From Glomus cerebriforme (Eukaryota > Glomeromycota > Glomeromycetes > Glomerales > Glomeraceae), in contig QKYT01000248.1 of NCBI GenBank assembly GCA_003550305.1, positions 49,596 through 60,687 on the forward strand: a stretch of 11,092 bases of DNA, given 5' to 3'. The position numbers were made by a program, and so were the translations under genes. This document shows positions 1 through 7,429 of the stretch, one piece after another. Position 1 is the first letter of the stretch, and the number at the start of each line of letters is the position of its first letter. A model generated the notes under the pieces. It was given only the letters and a program-made list of their open reading frames with translations, was not told the DNA's origin and did no database searches.

Positions 1-335
1 AAAATTTCCATTCACTATATTTATTATAACTTATATTTTAATTGTAACAAACAATAAAAATCATTAATATATTTTAAACTTACTAACTGTATCTAAAGAG
101 CACTAATGTATTATAAAATTTATATTTAAAAAAAAGTTGTATCAAAAGACATAATTTCCTAACCAAATTATATACAATTTTAAGATTTTGATTTTTAAAG
201 CTCACTCACTGTACCCAAAGTTCTCTAGTTGATATACAATATTTGTTGGCGTAAAAAAGTATTTTTTCTTTAAGTAAAAAAAAAATTATATTTTATACTA
301 TAATCTTAAATAATTGTCTGTAACTTTGTAACATT
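1..335 (+). promoter_or_regulatory. Upstream region of the kinase gene with three TGTAYCNAAAG motifs
   Basis: No gene is visible here. An 11-base motif of the form TGTA-Y-C-N-AAAG occurs at 88-98, 138-148 and 210-220, all on the + strand. The first and third copies sit in a wider 20-base match (79-98 and 201-220, 16 of 20 identical). This could be a regulatory site or just an old local duplication. No clear TATA box can be told from the general AT-richness. Confidence 0.3.
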
Positions 336-2079
336 ATGGATTTTGTAAAAAACTTTTTTCATTTTAATAAACACCAAAATGAGCAAGAATATCTTAGTGA
401 CGATGTATTTGAACAAATAAAAGATTTTATTTATTATAATTTAACTAAGGAACAAGAATTGTTAATTGATAAACTAATATTAAATGAAGAATTAAAACAA
501 TGTTATAAAAAATATGGTTTATGTAAAGAATGCAAACAGCCTAAAACTTATTATAAATGGTGTAATGTATGTAACGCAAAACGATTACAACAAAATTTCA
601 AAAATTGGAGTAGTGGTAATGATGATATTGACAAATTTATTCAAGATACTCAGCTATCAGCAACTTCCAGATATAAAGTATTAGAGTGGATACCTTATGA
701 TAGATTTTATGATATTAAATATATTGCAAAAGGCGGGTTTGGCAAAGTGTATAAAGCAAATTGGATTGATGGATNNATANNNNANTGGGATNATGAAAAT
801 CAAAATTGGAAACGAGATGAACCCAATAAGTTTGTAGCACTGAAAAGTTTAACTAATTCAAAAAATGTTACATTAGAATTTATCAATGAGGTATAAATTA
901 ATTTACCATTTAATGAAATTTTGAAATATTATTTTTACTAATGTATTTTTTATTAAATCTTATATTTTAGATTACATCACATTATAAACTTATTAGTTTA
1001 AGTGGTTCTATTATTAGACTTTATGGAATAACTCAAGATCCAGACACAAAAAATTATATGATGGTTTTGGATTATGCAGAGAATGGAAGTTTACGAAATT
1101 ATTTAGATAAAAGTTATAATCAATTAAGTTGGGAATTAAAAATTGTTGGTTTAAATAATATTGCAAAAGGGCTTGATGAAATTCATAAGAATAATCTAAT
1201 TCATCGAGATTTACATATTGGCAATATACTTCATAGTGAATATACATATATAACTGATATGGGATTATGCAAACCAGCAGATTATAATACACTAGAAAAT
1301 ACAAAAAAAGGAGTTTATGGTGTTTTACCTTATATTGCTCCTGAAATTTTAAGAGGACAAAATTATACCAAAGCTGCTGATATTTATAGTTTTGGCATAA
1401 TTATGTATGAATTCATTTCTGGATTACCTCCATACCACGATGTAAGCCATGATATAAATTTAGCAATGAAAATCTGCCAAGGCTTAGACCAATGTTTAAT
1501 ATTAAAGTACCCCAATTGATTGTACATTTAATTAAAAGTTGTTTAGATGCAAATCCATTAAATCGTCCATCAGCAAGTGACTTAAATGATAATTTATATC
1601 AATGGGGAACTTATATATAATAAAACAGGAAAAACAGAAATAGAAAAACAAATTAAAGAGGCAGATGAAATCAATAATAAATTACAAACTAATGTTCCTT
1701 CTACTAATTTATCATATGAAACACATTCAGAAGCTATTTATACAAGTAGATTACTTAATTTTAATAATCTCCCTGAACCAAAAAATTCAAATGATTATTA
1801 TAAACAATATGATAATATTATTAGCACAAAATATTCTGGTAAATAATCTTTTATTTATTCAAAAAAAAAAATTTTTTCTTAGAAAATAAAAACTAACAAA
1901 TTTTGTTTTATTAAATAGAATCTATCCGAATTGATTTTACTAAATTGAAAATTAATGATGGTAAATTTTTTTATTAATGTATTAAACTTTGTTTATGCTA
2001 AATAATTATTTTAATTTATAATTCTATTTTTTTTTCTTTAGATCAAAATAATGAGTCTAAAATCAATAATAAAATTTAG
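336..2079 (+). CDS. Protein kinase with N-terminal Cys4 motif, Glomeromycotina-expanded family; four exons, two frame errors
   Basis: Probable Ser/Thr or TKL-like protein kinase of about 500 residues. Exons are 336-890, 971-1838, 1919-1960 and 2042-2079, ending in TAG. The start is the first Met after an in-frame TAA at 321-323. Residues 63-79 hold CxxC-x9-CxxC, a possible zinc ribbon. The kinase domain then shows a Gly-rich loop GGFGKVYK (133-140), VALK Lys170, a likely helix-C Glu185, HRDLHIGN (263-270), DMG (281-283) in place of DFG, and APE (308-310). Catalytic Asp265 and Asn270 are present. Exon 2 has a 1-base loss near 1484-1488 (family residues GLRP are split) and a 1-base gain in the G run 1604-1607. 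The frame is restored, and the kinase end and the tail 'AIYTSRLLNFNNLPEPKN' read normally. Ns at 775-792 hide some residues. The errors could be assembly faults or real mutations. The substrate is unknown, and no secretion signal or membrane segment is visible. Confidence 0.88.
891..970 (+). other. Intron 1 of the kinase gene (80 nt)
   Basis: Begins GTATAA and ends TATATTTTAG, with a TACTAAT branch-like site at about 936-942. Removing it joins codon 185 (Glu) in phase 0 to a continuing kinase sequence that reads ITSHYKLISLSGSIIRLYG. Without splicing the frame stops at 894-896. Confidence 0.9.
1839..1918 (+). other. Intron 2 of the kinase gene (80 nt)
   Basis: Donor GTAAAT, acceptor AAATAG, with an AACTAAC branch-like site about 25 nt before the acceptor. 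Splicing makes the split codon G|AA (Glu) and continues as ESIRIDFTKLKIND, which fits the tail of this family. The unspliced frame stops at 1844-1846. Confidence 0.82.
1961..2041 (+). other. Intron 3 of the kinase gene (81 nt)
   Basis: Donor GTAAAT, acceptor at the end of a long T-rich run (TTTCTTTAG), with a TGCTAAAT branch-like site. Splicing makes the split codon G|AT (Asp) and leads to DQNNESKINNKI followed by TAG at 2077-2079. Its length matches the other two introns. Confidence 0.8.
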
Positions 2080-2419
2080 AAAATAAGATTATCAAATTTT
2101 AATTTGTATTTTTTTTCCAAAATTATAATTGTTTGTTTATTTCTTATGAAACTTGGAAGTATAATTTAAAAATAAAATTTATTTATTTATTTTTTATGAT
2201 TAATTGCTATAAATGGACTAGTAAAGTTTTTTTATGTTTTATAATTTCACAAATCTAAAACATGTAATAAATATAATAATATTCTCTCATATTACAAATA
2301 AAATATTAAACAAACAAACTTAAATTAATTTCAAAAACAAAATATTATTCAATTGTAATTTCATAATTAATAACTAATATAAATAAACACATTAAAGTCA
2401 ATCATAAAAACTACAGAAA
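2080..2419. other. Intergenic, AT-rich, 3' side of the kinase gene
   Basis: No reading frame or structured element is visible. An AATAAA hexamer at 2171-2176 lies about 90 bases after the stop and could serve as a polyadenylation signal. Such hexamers are common by chance in sequence this AT-rich. Confidence 0.35.
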
Positions 2420-2424
2420 TTAAA

Positions 2425-2905
2425 AACTTTTAAAGTGGAAAAAAAATTCGCTTTACATGGTTGAAAAAGATGGAAGAAAAGATATAGAACTAATGATGAA
2501 CATTTTTAATAACAGAACAAATAATATAATAGTGAATGAAAAATTCACTGTAGGAGGTAGATCGGACGAAGTTTATCTACTATTTCTTTACCATTAGCAA
2601 TTGCTCCTTTACAACCAATACTATAGAAAATTAAATGGATATCATATGAATTGAAAGAAGGAAATGATTGAACAGCAAAAGAATAAGTCAACATACAATA
2701 AATTGATAAAATTACCAAGTCTAAAGTGAATCCAGAAAATTTGATTATGAACAAAAAGGAGAGATGATAGTAAATCAAAGTAAAAAAATATATAAGAAAT
2801 AGAACGTGTAAAATTGACAGATAAACAAATAGTCAAAACAGACATGACAAATAGAATATTATACAAAAGACTGTTGCTGCTGGGTGTATGGAGGAACAAT
2901 CTGAA
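2425..2905 (-). repeat. Dispersed repeat, copy A (inverted relative to copy B at 10380-10800)
   Basis: Read on the minus strand, this stretch aligns in blocks with 10380-10800 read on the plus strand. Shared blocks include CCATACACCCA, TTACTTTGATT, ATTCACTTTAG and a central block around GTATTGGTTGTAAAGGAGC. Divergence is clear, with several small indels. The minus strand is pyrimidine-rich. Reading frames exist on both strands but none is conserved between the copies along its whole length. In the + direction both copies can read LLYNQY.R.LNG. In the minus direction of copy A (+ of copy B) they read FY.IGCKGA. This may be a decayed element that once coded, but its class is unknown. Confidence 0.7.
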
Positions 2906-3180
2906 ACAAATAGCTATTAATTAAGAAACACATAATATTAATTTTTGATTTAAGATATAAATAATTTCAATATACAAATCACAATTTTTACAATTTAAAA
3001 ATTTTTTTTAAATATAACTTTAACATAATGGAGCAAATTTATTAATACTTAGTATTTAAAAGAATAATTTAGCATTATATAGAATTTTAAATCATAATGT
3101 CTGAAAAAGTCTTTGTAGTATTGTAATGTTATAGATTTTTAATTATTTTTTTTTCATTTAGTCATTTGATCTATTAAATA
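2906..3180. other. Intergenic, AT-rich, nothing recognised
   Basis: Only A/T-rich simple sequence with T runs. No frame, repeat unit or motif stands out. Confidence 0.5.
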
Positions 3181-3193
3181 ATGAATAATTTTA

Positions 3194-3392
3194 AAGGGTT
3201 TACGCCCCGTGTTGCAACGCATCCCTAAATCACGTGATTTTAATCGAATTTGATTGGCCAAATATATTACTACAAATTTTTATCCTTTATTATAATTTAC
3301 AAATAATTTTATTGGCCAATTTTTTATTTATTTTATTTATCACAATCATTTCTTTAATAACAAATTATACAAGCTTTTATTATATATAAAAT
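3194..3392. promoter_or_regulatory. Promoter-like or element-end module: CACGTG palindrome and two CCAAT-type sites
   Basis: This is a short island of higher GC that starts GGGTTTACGCCCCGTG. It contains a perfect 14-base palindrome AAATCACGTGATTT (3227-3240, with an E-box-like core), ATTGGCCAA (3253-3261) and the perfect palindrome ATTGGCCAAT (3311-3320). A TATA-like TATATATAAAATA follows at about 3380-3392. E-box, CCAAT and TATA sites in this order resemble a fungal promoter. However, no open frame longer than 17 codons follows on the + strand, so it may instead be the end of a mobile element. Confidence 0.35.
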
Positions 3393-3458
3393 AAAGGACA
3401 GAGATGAAAATAGGAATAAAAATAAAAGTTCATGATAATAAAAGTAAAGAGAACTAGA

Positions 3459-3573
3459 ATTAAAGCACCATTACAGAATTAAGCAATATCACGAAATTAA
3501 ATACCATCACAAAATTAAAGCACCATTATAGAGCAAATTAAGCACCATCACGAGATTAAACAGTATCTACAAA
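3459..3573 (+). repeat. Tandem repeat, six units of about 18-19 bp
   Basis: Units begin at 3459, 3478, 3496, 3514, 3537 and 3555. Each starts ATTAA and most continue with a form of GCACCATCACGAA. Four units are 18 or 19 bp, and the fourth is 23 bp because of a small insertion. Unit length is a multiple of three, but stops occur in the frames I checked, so coding is unlikely. Confidence 0.75.
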
Positions 3574-3680
3574 AAAAATAAATTAAAAACACTCACCACC
3601 CATAATTACCTTTCAAGATAAGATTTTTAGGTTTCCTACAAAATTAAAGGAAAAAAGAAATGTTAGTGGGTTATACTTAC

Positions 3681-3857
3681 ATTTCTTAAATCCCATGCTG
3701 AAGCCCTCAACTCACCCAAATCCTCAAGGCCGTTCCCTAGAGGAATGCTATATCCGGTCATCCATCCGAAAAATGACCAGATTCGGATTGATCCATTTGT
3801 ACCACTGGATTGATCAGATGGTTCAACGGATATCCGGTCAATCCAATTATCCGTCAC
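3681..3857 (-). CDS. Possible exon, 59 open codons, of an unrecognised minus-strand gene
   Basis: On the minus strand, a segment open in only one frame lies between an acceptor-like TTTCTTTAG (ending at 3858) and a strong donor GTAAGTATAA (from 3680). It reads TDNWIDRISVEPSDQSSGTN, then a Trp/Gly/Ser-rich stretch ending SAWDLRN. Its GC content is clearly above its surroundings. I do not recognise a domain. A putative 45-nt intron follows (3680-3636), with a CACTAAC branch-like site and a TTTTGTAG acceptor. It adjoins a tandem array whose units look like short exons with introns. No start codon or complete gene is visible. It could be a remnant of a gene or a segment of a dispersed repeat. Confidence 0.3.
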
Positions 3858-4190
3858 CTAAAGAAAAAATGCAAAAAGGAACGTTAATGATGTTCCAAAG
3901 ACAAAGAAAAAGAAAAACCCAAAAAACACAACCTCCCAACTTACTTCCATGATCCAAATCGAAGTCCAAGTCCAGGAANGCATCCCCTAAAGAAAAAATA
4001 CAAAAAGGAATGTTAATAACGTTCCAAAGACGAAAAAAAATCCAAAAAAAAACCAAAATCTCCATTCCCAACTTACCTAAGCTGAAACCAGGTCCAGAAA
4101 GGCTTCCCTTAAAGAAAAAATGCAAAAAGGAGTGTTAATGATGTTCCAAAGACAAAGAAAAAGAAAATCCTGAAAAACACAACCTCCCAA
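3857..4190. repeat. Tandem repeat, about 2.7 units of 122-129 bp
   Basis: Units start at CCTAAAG/CTTAAAG at 3857, 3986 and 4108. The third unit breaks off at 4190, where it is joined to GGCGGCGTTAG. All units share an A-rich tract, a near-palindrome GGAA..TTAAT..GTTCC and, in the first two, CCCAACTTAC. On the minus strand each unit contains TTTCTTTAG or TTTCTTTAAG, a short segment of 31 or 42 nt, then GTAAGTTGGGA. One N at 3979 lies inside unit 1, just before its junction with unit 2. Confidence 0.85.
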
Positions 4191-4380
4191 GGCGGCGTTA
4201 GTTATTATTCCTTTACCAATTGTTCTCTCATCATTAATTAGTCTCTTTATCAACTGTTTTTTCACCATCAGTTATTGTTCCTTTGCCAACTATTTCATCA
4301 TCTGCTACTTTTACTAATTAGTTCTCTTTTAACTACTGTCTCTTTATCATCAGCTATTACTCCCTCACGATTAGCTAGAC
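4191..4380 (-). repeat. Degenerate minisatellite, about 33-36 bp period, peptide-like on the minus strand
   Basis: On the + strand, blocks such as TATTATTCCTTTACCAA, TATTGTTCCTTTGCCAA and CTCTTTATCAAC/CTCTTTATCATC recur. On the minus strand they read as a repeated charged peptide: VADDEIVGKGTI, TDGEKTVDKETN, NDERTIGKGIIT and, earlier, VIADDKETVVKRELI. Frameshifts separate some units. The segment runs straight into the truncated third unit of the neighbouring array without the GTAAG donor found in the other units. It may be the end of a low-complexity exon or a decayed minisatellite. Confidence 0.45.
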
Positions 4381-4996
4381 AGCTAATGATACTTTATTAT
4401 TGCATCAAGATGTTATATCAGCCTTCTTGATAAACCTAAACATGGCAAATATTTTGATACACCTTCAGAACCCATATAGAATTTCCAAATCAAACTGCTA
4501 TTCATTCAAGGCATTTGATTCTAATGTTGCTCCCTAATGATGATTTGTTTTAGCGATTTTACAAAGTCAGCATTGAGAATTTGAAGATAAGGATCATTAT
4601 AGGCGAGCTCAGATATATAGATACAGTATATAAAAATTTGTAGATTAGTTTACTCTCCAAGGAAAGCTAAAAAGGTTTTTTGCTAAGTCATTTAGACCAG
4701 TCCAAGACATGAAGTTTTATATATAATATTTAATAAACCATTTGCGACGTCTAAATGTGTTTTAGATGCAAAGGTGTTAATGATGGTGAAATACTGTAGT
4801 GGGAATAAGATGCGTCATTATTTGTAGGTGATAACGTGGTAAAGACAGTTCTGAAGGTGTAAATAATGAGGTTTAAGAAAGTTGAAATAATCTTTAAGGG
4901 TGGTTGTGAAGAATGAAAAAGTTGGGAATCTACGAAGATGCAAAATGATAATCCCTTTAAGTAAGTTTCAAGCATCTAAACTATCAGCTGGGGTAA
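4381..4996. other. Region without a recognisable gene
   Basis: Base composition is a little less AT-rich than the flanks, and 4750-4980 is G-rich on the + strand. A 74-codon minus frame (4975-4751) is open there, but it resembles nothing I know. I could not tell it from chance. Confidence 0.35.
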
Positions 4997-5152
4997 TATC
5001 AAACAATATTATCAAATATTTTGGAAAATAATTCAACACGTTACTTTTTTATGAATTATGCTAAACGACTTGCTCTCCGGAAAAGAAAAATTAGTATTAT
5101 TATAACTATGGCAAGAGATGTTTATGATCCTTCCGGAAATCTTGAAGGTTGA

Positions 5153-5559
5153 TTCTTCTGAATATTCGTATTATAAATGACAATTAAAGAATTATCAACA
5201 AGAATCTGTCAAAATCACATATGATCATTTGAATTTCATTTAATAATGCTGTATTCAAAATAATAAACCATTAATCCTATACATTTAACTATAATTACAA
5301 GAATGTGACCAAATTATTAGATTTCATATTAATATTCATATCTTTTATAATCTAAATTTGATAACAAAAATAGAATTTCAATATTCGTTTTTCTGACACA
5401 ATCATTGCATTAAAAATATTAGAAATTTCCAATTTCATTAATCCTTTAAAATTAACACTAACACAACTCCGCGGTTATAAAATTACTCAATTCATACATT
5501 GTTCACATTTCCTCTTTAAATATCATTCAAATGCCTTACTATAATTTCGTTTGATATTT
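5153..5559. other. Region without a recognisable gene, downstream of the kinase relic on its strand
   Basis: This is where the kinase domain of the minus-strand relic at 5560-5908 would lie if it had been kept. I could not find a Gly-rich loop, HRD or APE motif in it on the minus strand. Confidence 0.35.
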
Positions 5560-5908
5560 TTACAGTAAATATAATTCAATATTTTGTAAATTATTATATG
5601 AACTCCATTCAATTATCATTTTTGGTGTAAGTGATTCAATTTGACATTTTTGTAATAAATTATCAATGTCATTATTTTCCGATATCCAATTTAAAAATTT
5701 TGATTCTAAATAATTTTGAATACAACATTTCCAATATAATGCACAGTAGCTAAACATTTTTGATTACAATTTTCAGAAATTCTTTTTTTTTTTTCCTGAA
5801 TTAAGTAAAACTTTATTTTTGATTATACATTTTATTTACTCCTCTTATTGCTTCAATTCTTTCATCATTTGTAAGAAAATTATCAAAAAGTAACATTTGT
5901 TTTTTGTC
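5560..5908 (-). pseudogene. Broken N-terminal part of a kinase-family paralogue
   Basis: On the minus strand three frames must be joined to follow the family sequence. First comes FDNFLTNDERIEAIRGVNK (from about 5890), followed by two in-frame TAA stops (5815-5813 and 5803-5801). Then RISENCNQKCLATVHY, after a frame change at a run of 12 A. Then CIQNYLESKFLNW and EIDNLLQKC-type residues up to IIEWSSYNNLQNIE (to about 5570). The last part lines up with residues 79-128 of the intact kinase (CNAKRLQQNFKNW ... VLEWIPYDRFYDIKY). The match ends just before the Gly-rich loop, and no catalytic domain follows. With two frameshifts and two stops it is surely non-functional. Its subtype looks different from that of the intact gene in the window. 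Confidence 0.75.
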
Positions 5909-6532
5909 TCATTTTCATTATCAATCTAATGGGTTAACTTCCCAATAGGCACAATAGGAGACGAGCAATAAATAATAGGAGACACGAATTCAAAAATCAT
6001 CAGTCATTAAATAAAATGAAAATGAACAATAAATATCAATCCATCAATTTGATATGATCCTTATTTTATTATCATAATAATGATTATAAAAATTTGTCCA
6101 TTTCATTTTAACTGGAGGTAAAAAAAACAATATTTGATTCCTATTAAGAAAAGTATGATATATATTGAAATAGTTTAACAAAAAAAGAAATTAAATATCA
6201 ACGTCAAATCACGTAATGCAAACGAATTCATTCAAAATTAAATGAACTAAGCAAAAATTATGATTAGAGATGTACATATAATGACTGTACAGTTGCTGTG
6301 CGCTTGTATTACCAGGATTAATCAAAATTTTATTTTTTTAATAGTTATGATTATGACATTAATATGATGAAATCATTAATTAAGATAGTATAATTTCCCA
6401 AATATATAAAAATTTGCATGTTGCGACTCATCATGCTTAATTTATTATTGTATAATTATTAATTTTGACTCATTTTTATATACTTATTATTTTAAATATA
6501 TAAATACCACCTTTTTTCAATATTTCGTTCAT
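5909..6532. other. Intergenic, AT-rich, with one small direct repeat
   Basis: AATAGGAGAC is repeated at 5953-5962 and 5974-5983, 21 bases apart, with a partial AATAGG just before. Nothing else stands out, and there is no gene. Confidence 0.45.
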
Positions 6533-6911
6533 ATGGTATCTTTAATTATATTATTATCATTATCCCAATTTTATTTCCTTGCTATAATCCTTTTTAAAAA
6601 CTACTCACTACTCCATCTACCTTCTAAACTCCCTTTATCTTCCTTATACTGTATATGAGAACTTTCTCGTATCAGGCAAGGAAAGTTGGTCAGATAGTTG
6701 AGTATCTCCTANCTGGCNGGTTGGTTTTTTTTTTCTCCTTTAAACTCCCTCTTAGATTCCTTATACTGTATATGATATCTTCCTCGTATCAGGCAAGGAA
6801 AGCCGGTCAGATAGTTGAGTATCTCCTAACTGGCTGGTTGGTTTAGATTAGAATTCCCTCCTCACTTATTTCACTTAATTTCAAAAAATCAAGTAACTCT
6901 AAAGATACCAT
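6533..6911. mobile_element. Possible small inverted-repeat element (MITE-like)
   Basis: ATGGTATCTTTA at 6533-6544 is the exact reverse complement of TAAAGATACCAT at 6900-6911. The enclosed 379 bp hold a tandem duplication. I see no obvious target-site duplication next to the ends. A chance 12-base match in such AT-rich DNA is not excluded. Confidence 0.3.
6625..6845 (+). repeat. Tandem duplication, two units of about 116-117 bp
   Basis: The two copies start at TAAACTCCC at 6625 and 6741. Both carry TTATACTGTATATGA, TCGTATCAGGCAAGGAAAG and GGTCAGATAGTTGAGTATCT. The core repeats are 117 bases apart, so one + frame crosses both and reads YQARKVGQIVEYLLTGWLV, with an Ala for Val in the second copy. 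Ns at 6712 and 6718 fall in the first copy, and the second copy has A and T there. Whether it codes is unknown. The frame is only 63 codons and holds a poly-T/Phe stretch between the units. Confidence 0.85.
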
Positions 6912-6988
6912 CTGTTAACAAAAAGTCTATTACTAGCTATAAAATACTTGAAACCTGAAACCTGCTTTTCCTAAAAAGAAGATAATAA

Positions 6989-7429
6989 GTTATTATTGGA
7001 TTTAACAAAACAACTGATAAGAAAGAGACAATTTTATTAACGGAAATGGGGAAACAAAATATACAAAGAAGAAAAAAAGAAAATGCAGTGGTCATATCAG
7101 ACCTTCTGAACAGTAAAGACAAAAGAATCTAAAGATAACACAAATATATAATCTGTATGATGACAAGAAAGCAACAACTAAAATTAGATAAATGGGTGAA
7201 TGAAGAATTGATGAAGACTAGAAAGATCATTATTAAAAATGAAAATTTCAATGAGAAGGAATGAGGAGCTAAAAAAAGAAATACACAGAAAAAGGACAAA
7301 AATATGGAAAGATCAAGAACAATTCAAGGAAAAAAGTATATAAATGAAGAAATTTTGCGACGGAAAATAAGAAAGTGCAAGGAATATTGGAGATTACTTA
7401 TGAAGCGTGGAAAAAATGAGAATTATTGA
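6989..7429 (+). pseudogene. Decayed reading frame, Lys/Glu/Arg-rich, three internal stops
   Basis: One frame over 147 codons has only three internal stops (7130-7132, 7136-7138 and 7262-7264). It reads IGFNKTTDKKETILLTEMGK, then MMTRKQQLKLDKWVNEELMK, then INEEILRRKIRKCKEYWRLL, ending at TGA 7427-7429. The strand is strongly purine-rich through to about 7620. The charged, helix-prone composition would fit a remnant of a retroelement or other coding repeat. I recognise no conserved motif, and the purine bias alone favours Lys/Glu codons. It may therefore be non-coding. Confidence 0.3.

Noticed and set aside
1014..1304. 96-codon minus frame inside the kinase gene
   Set aside because: It is antisense to the kinase domain exon, which is strongly supported by its motifs.
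1665..1889. 74-codon + frame overlapping the kinase gene
   Set aside because: It is out of frame with the recognisable family tail and runs across intron 2.
2545..2899. Two hydrophobic minus frames
   Set aside because: They lie in repeat copy A. The matching positions of copy B do not keep them open, and their hydrophobicity follows from the pyrimidine-rich strand.
3695..3952. 85-codon + frame across the array start
   Set aside because: It reads antisense through the possible exon and into the A-rich tract. It is not kept across the array units.
3847..4268. Two minus frames reading LWNIINVPFCIFSLGDG-type repeats as proteins
   Set aside because: The shared peptide is only the translation of the tandem unit. 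The intron-like reading explains the sequence better, and the frame changes between units.
4458..4861. 14-base inverted match (TACACCTTCAGAAC at 4458-4471 and its complement at 4848-4861)
   Set aside because: It is short, and the pairing does not extend on either side. A match of this size is expected about once in a window this long and AT-rich.
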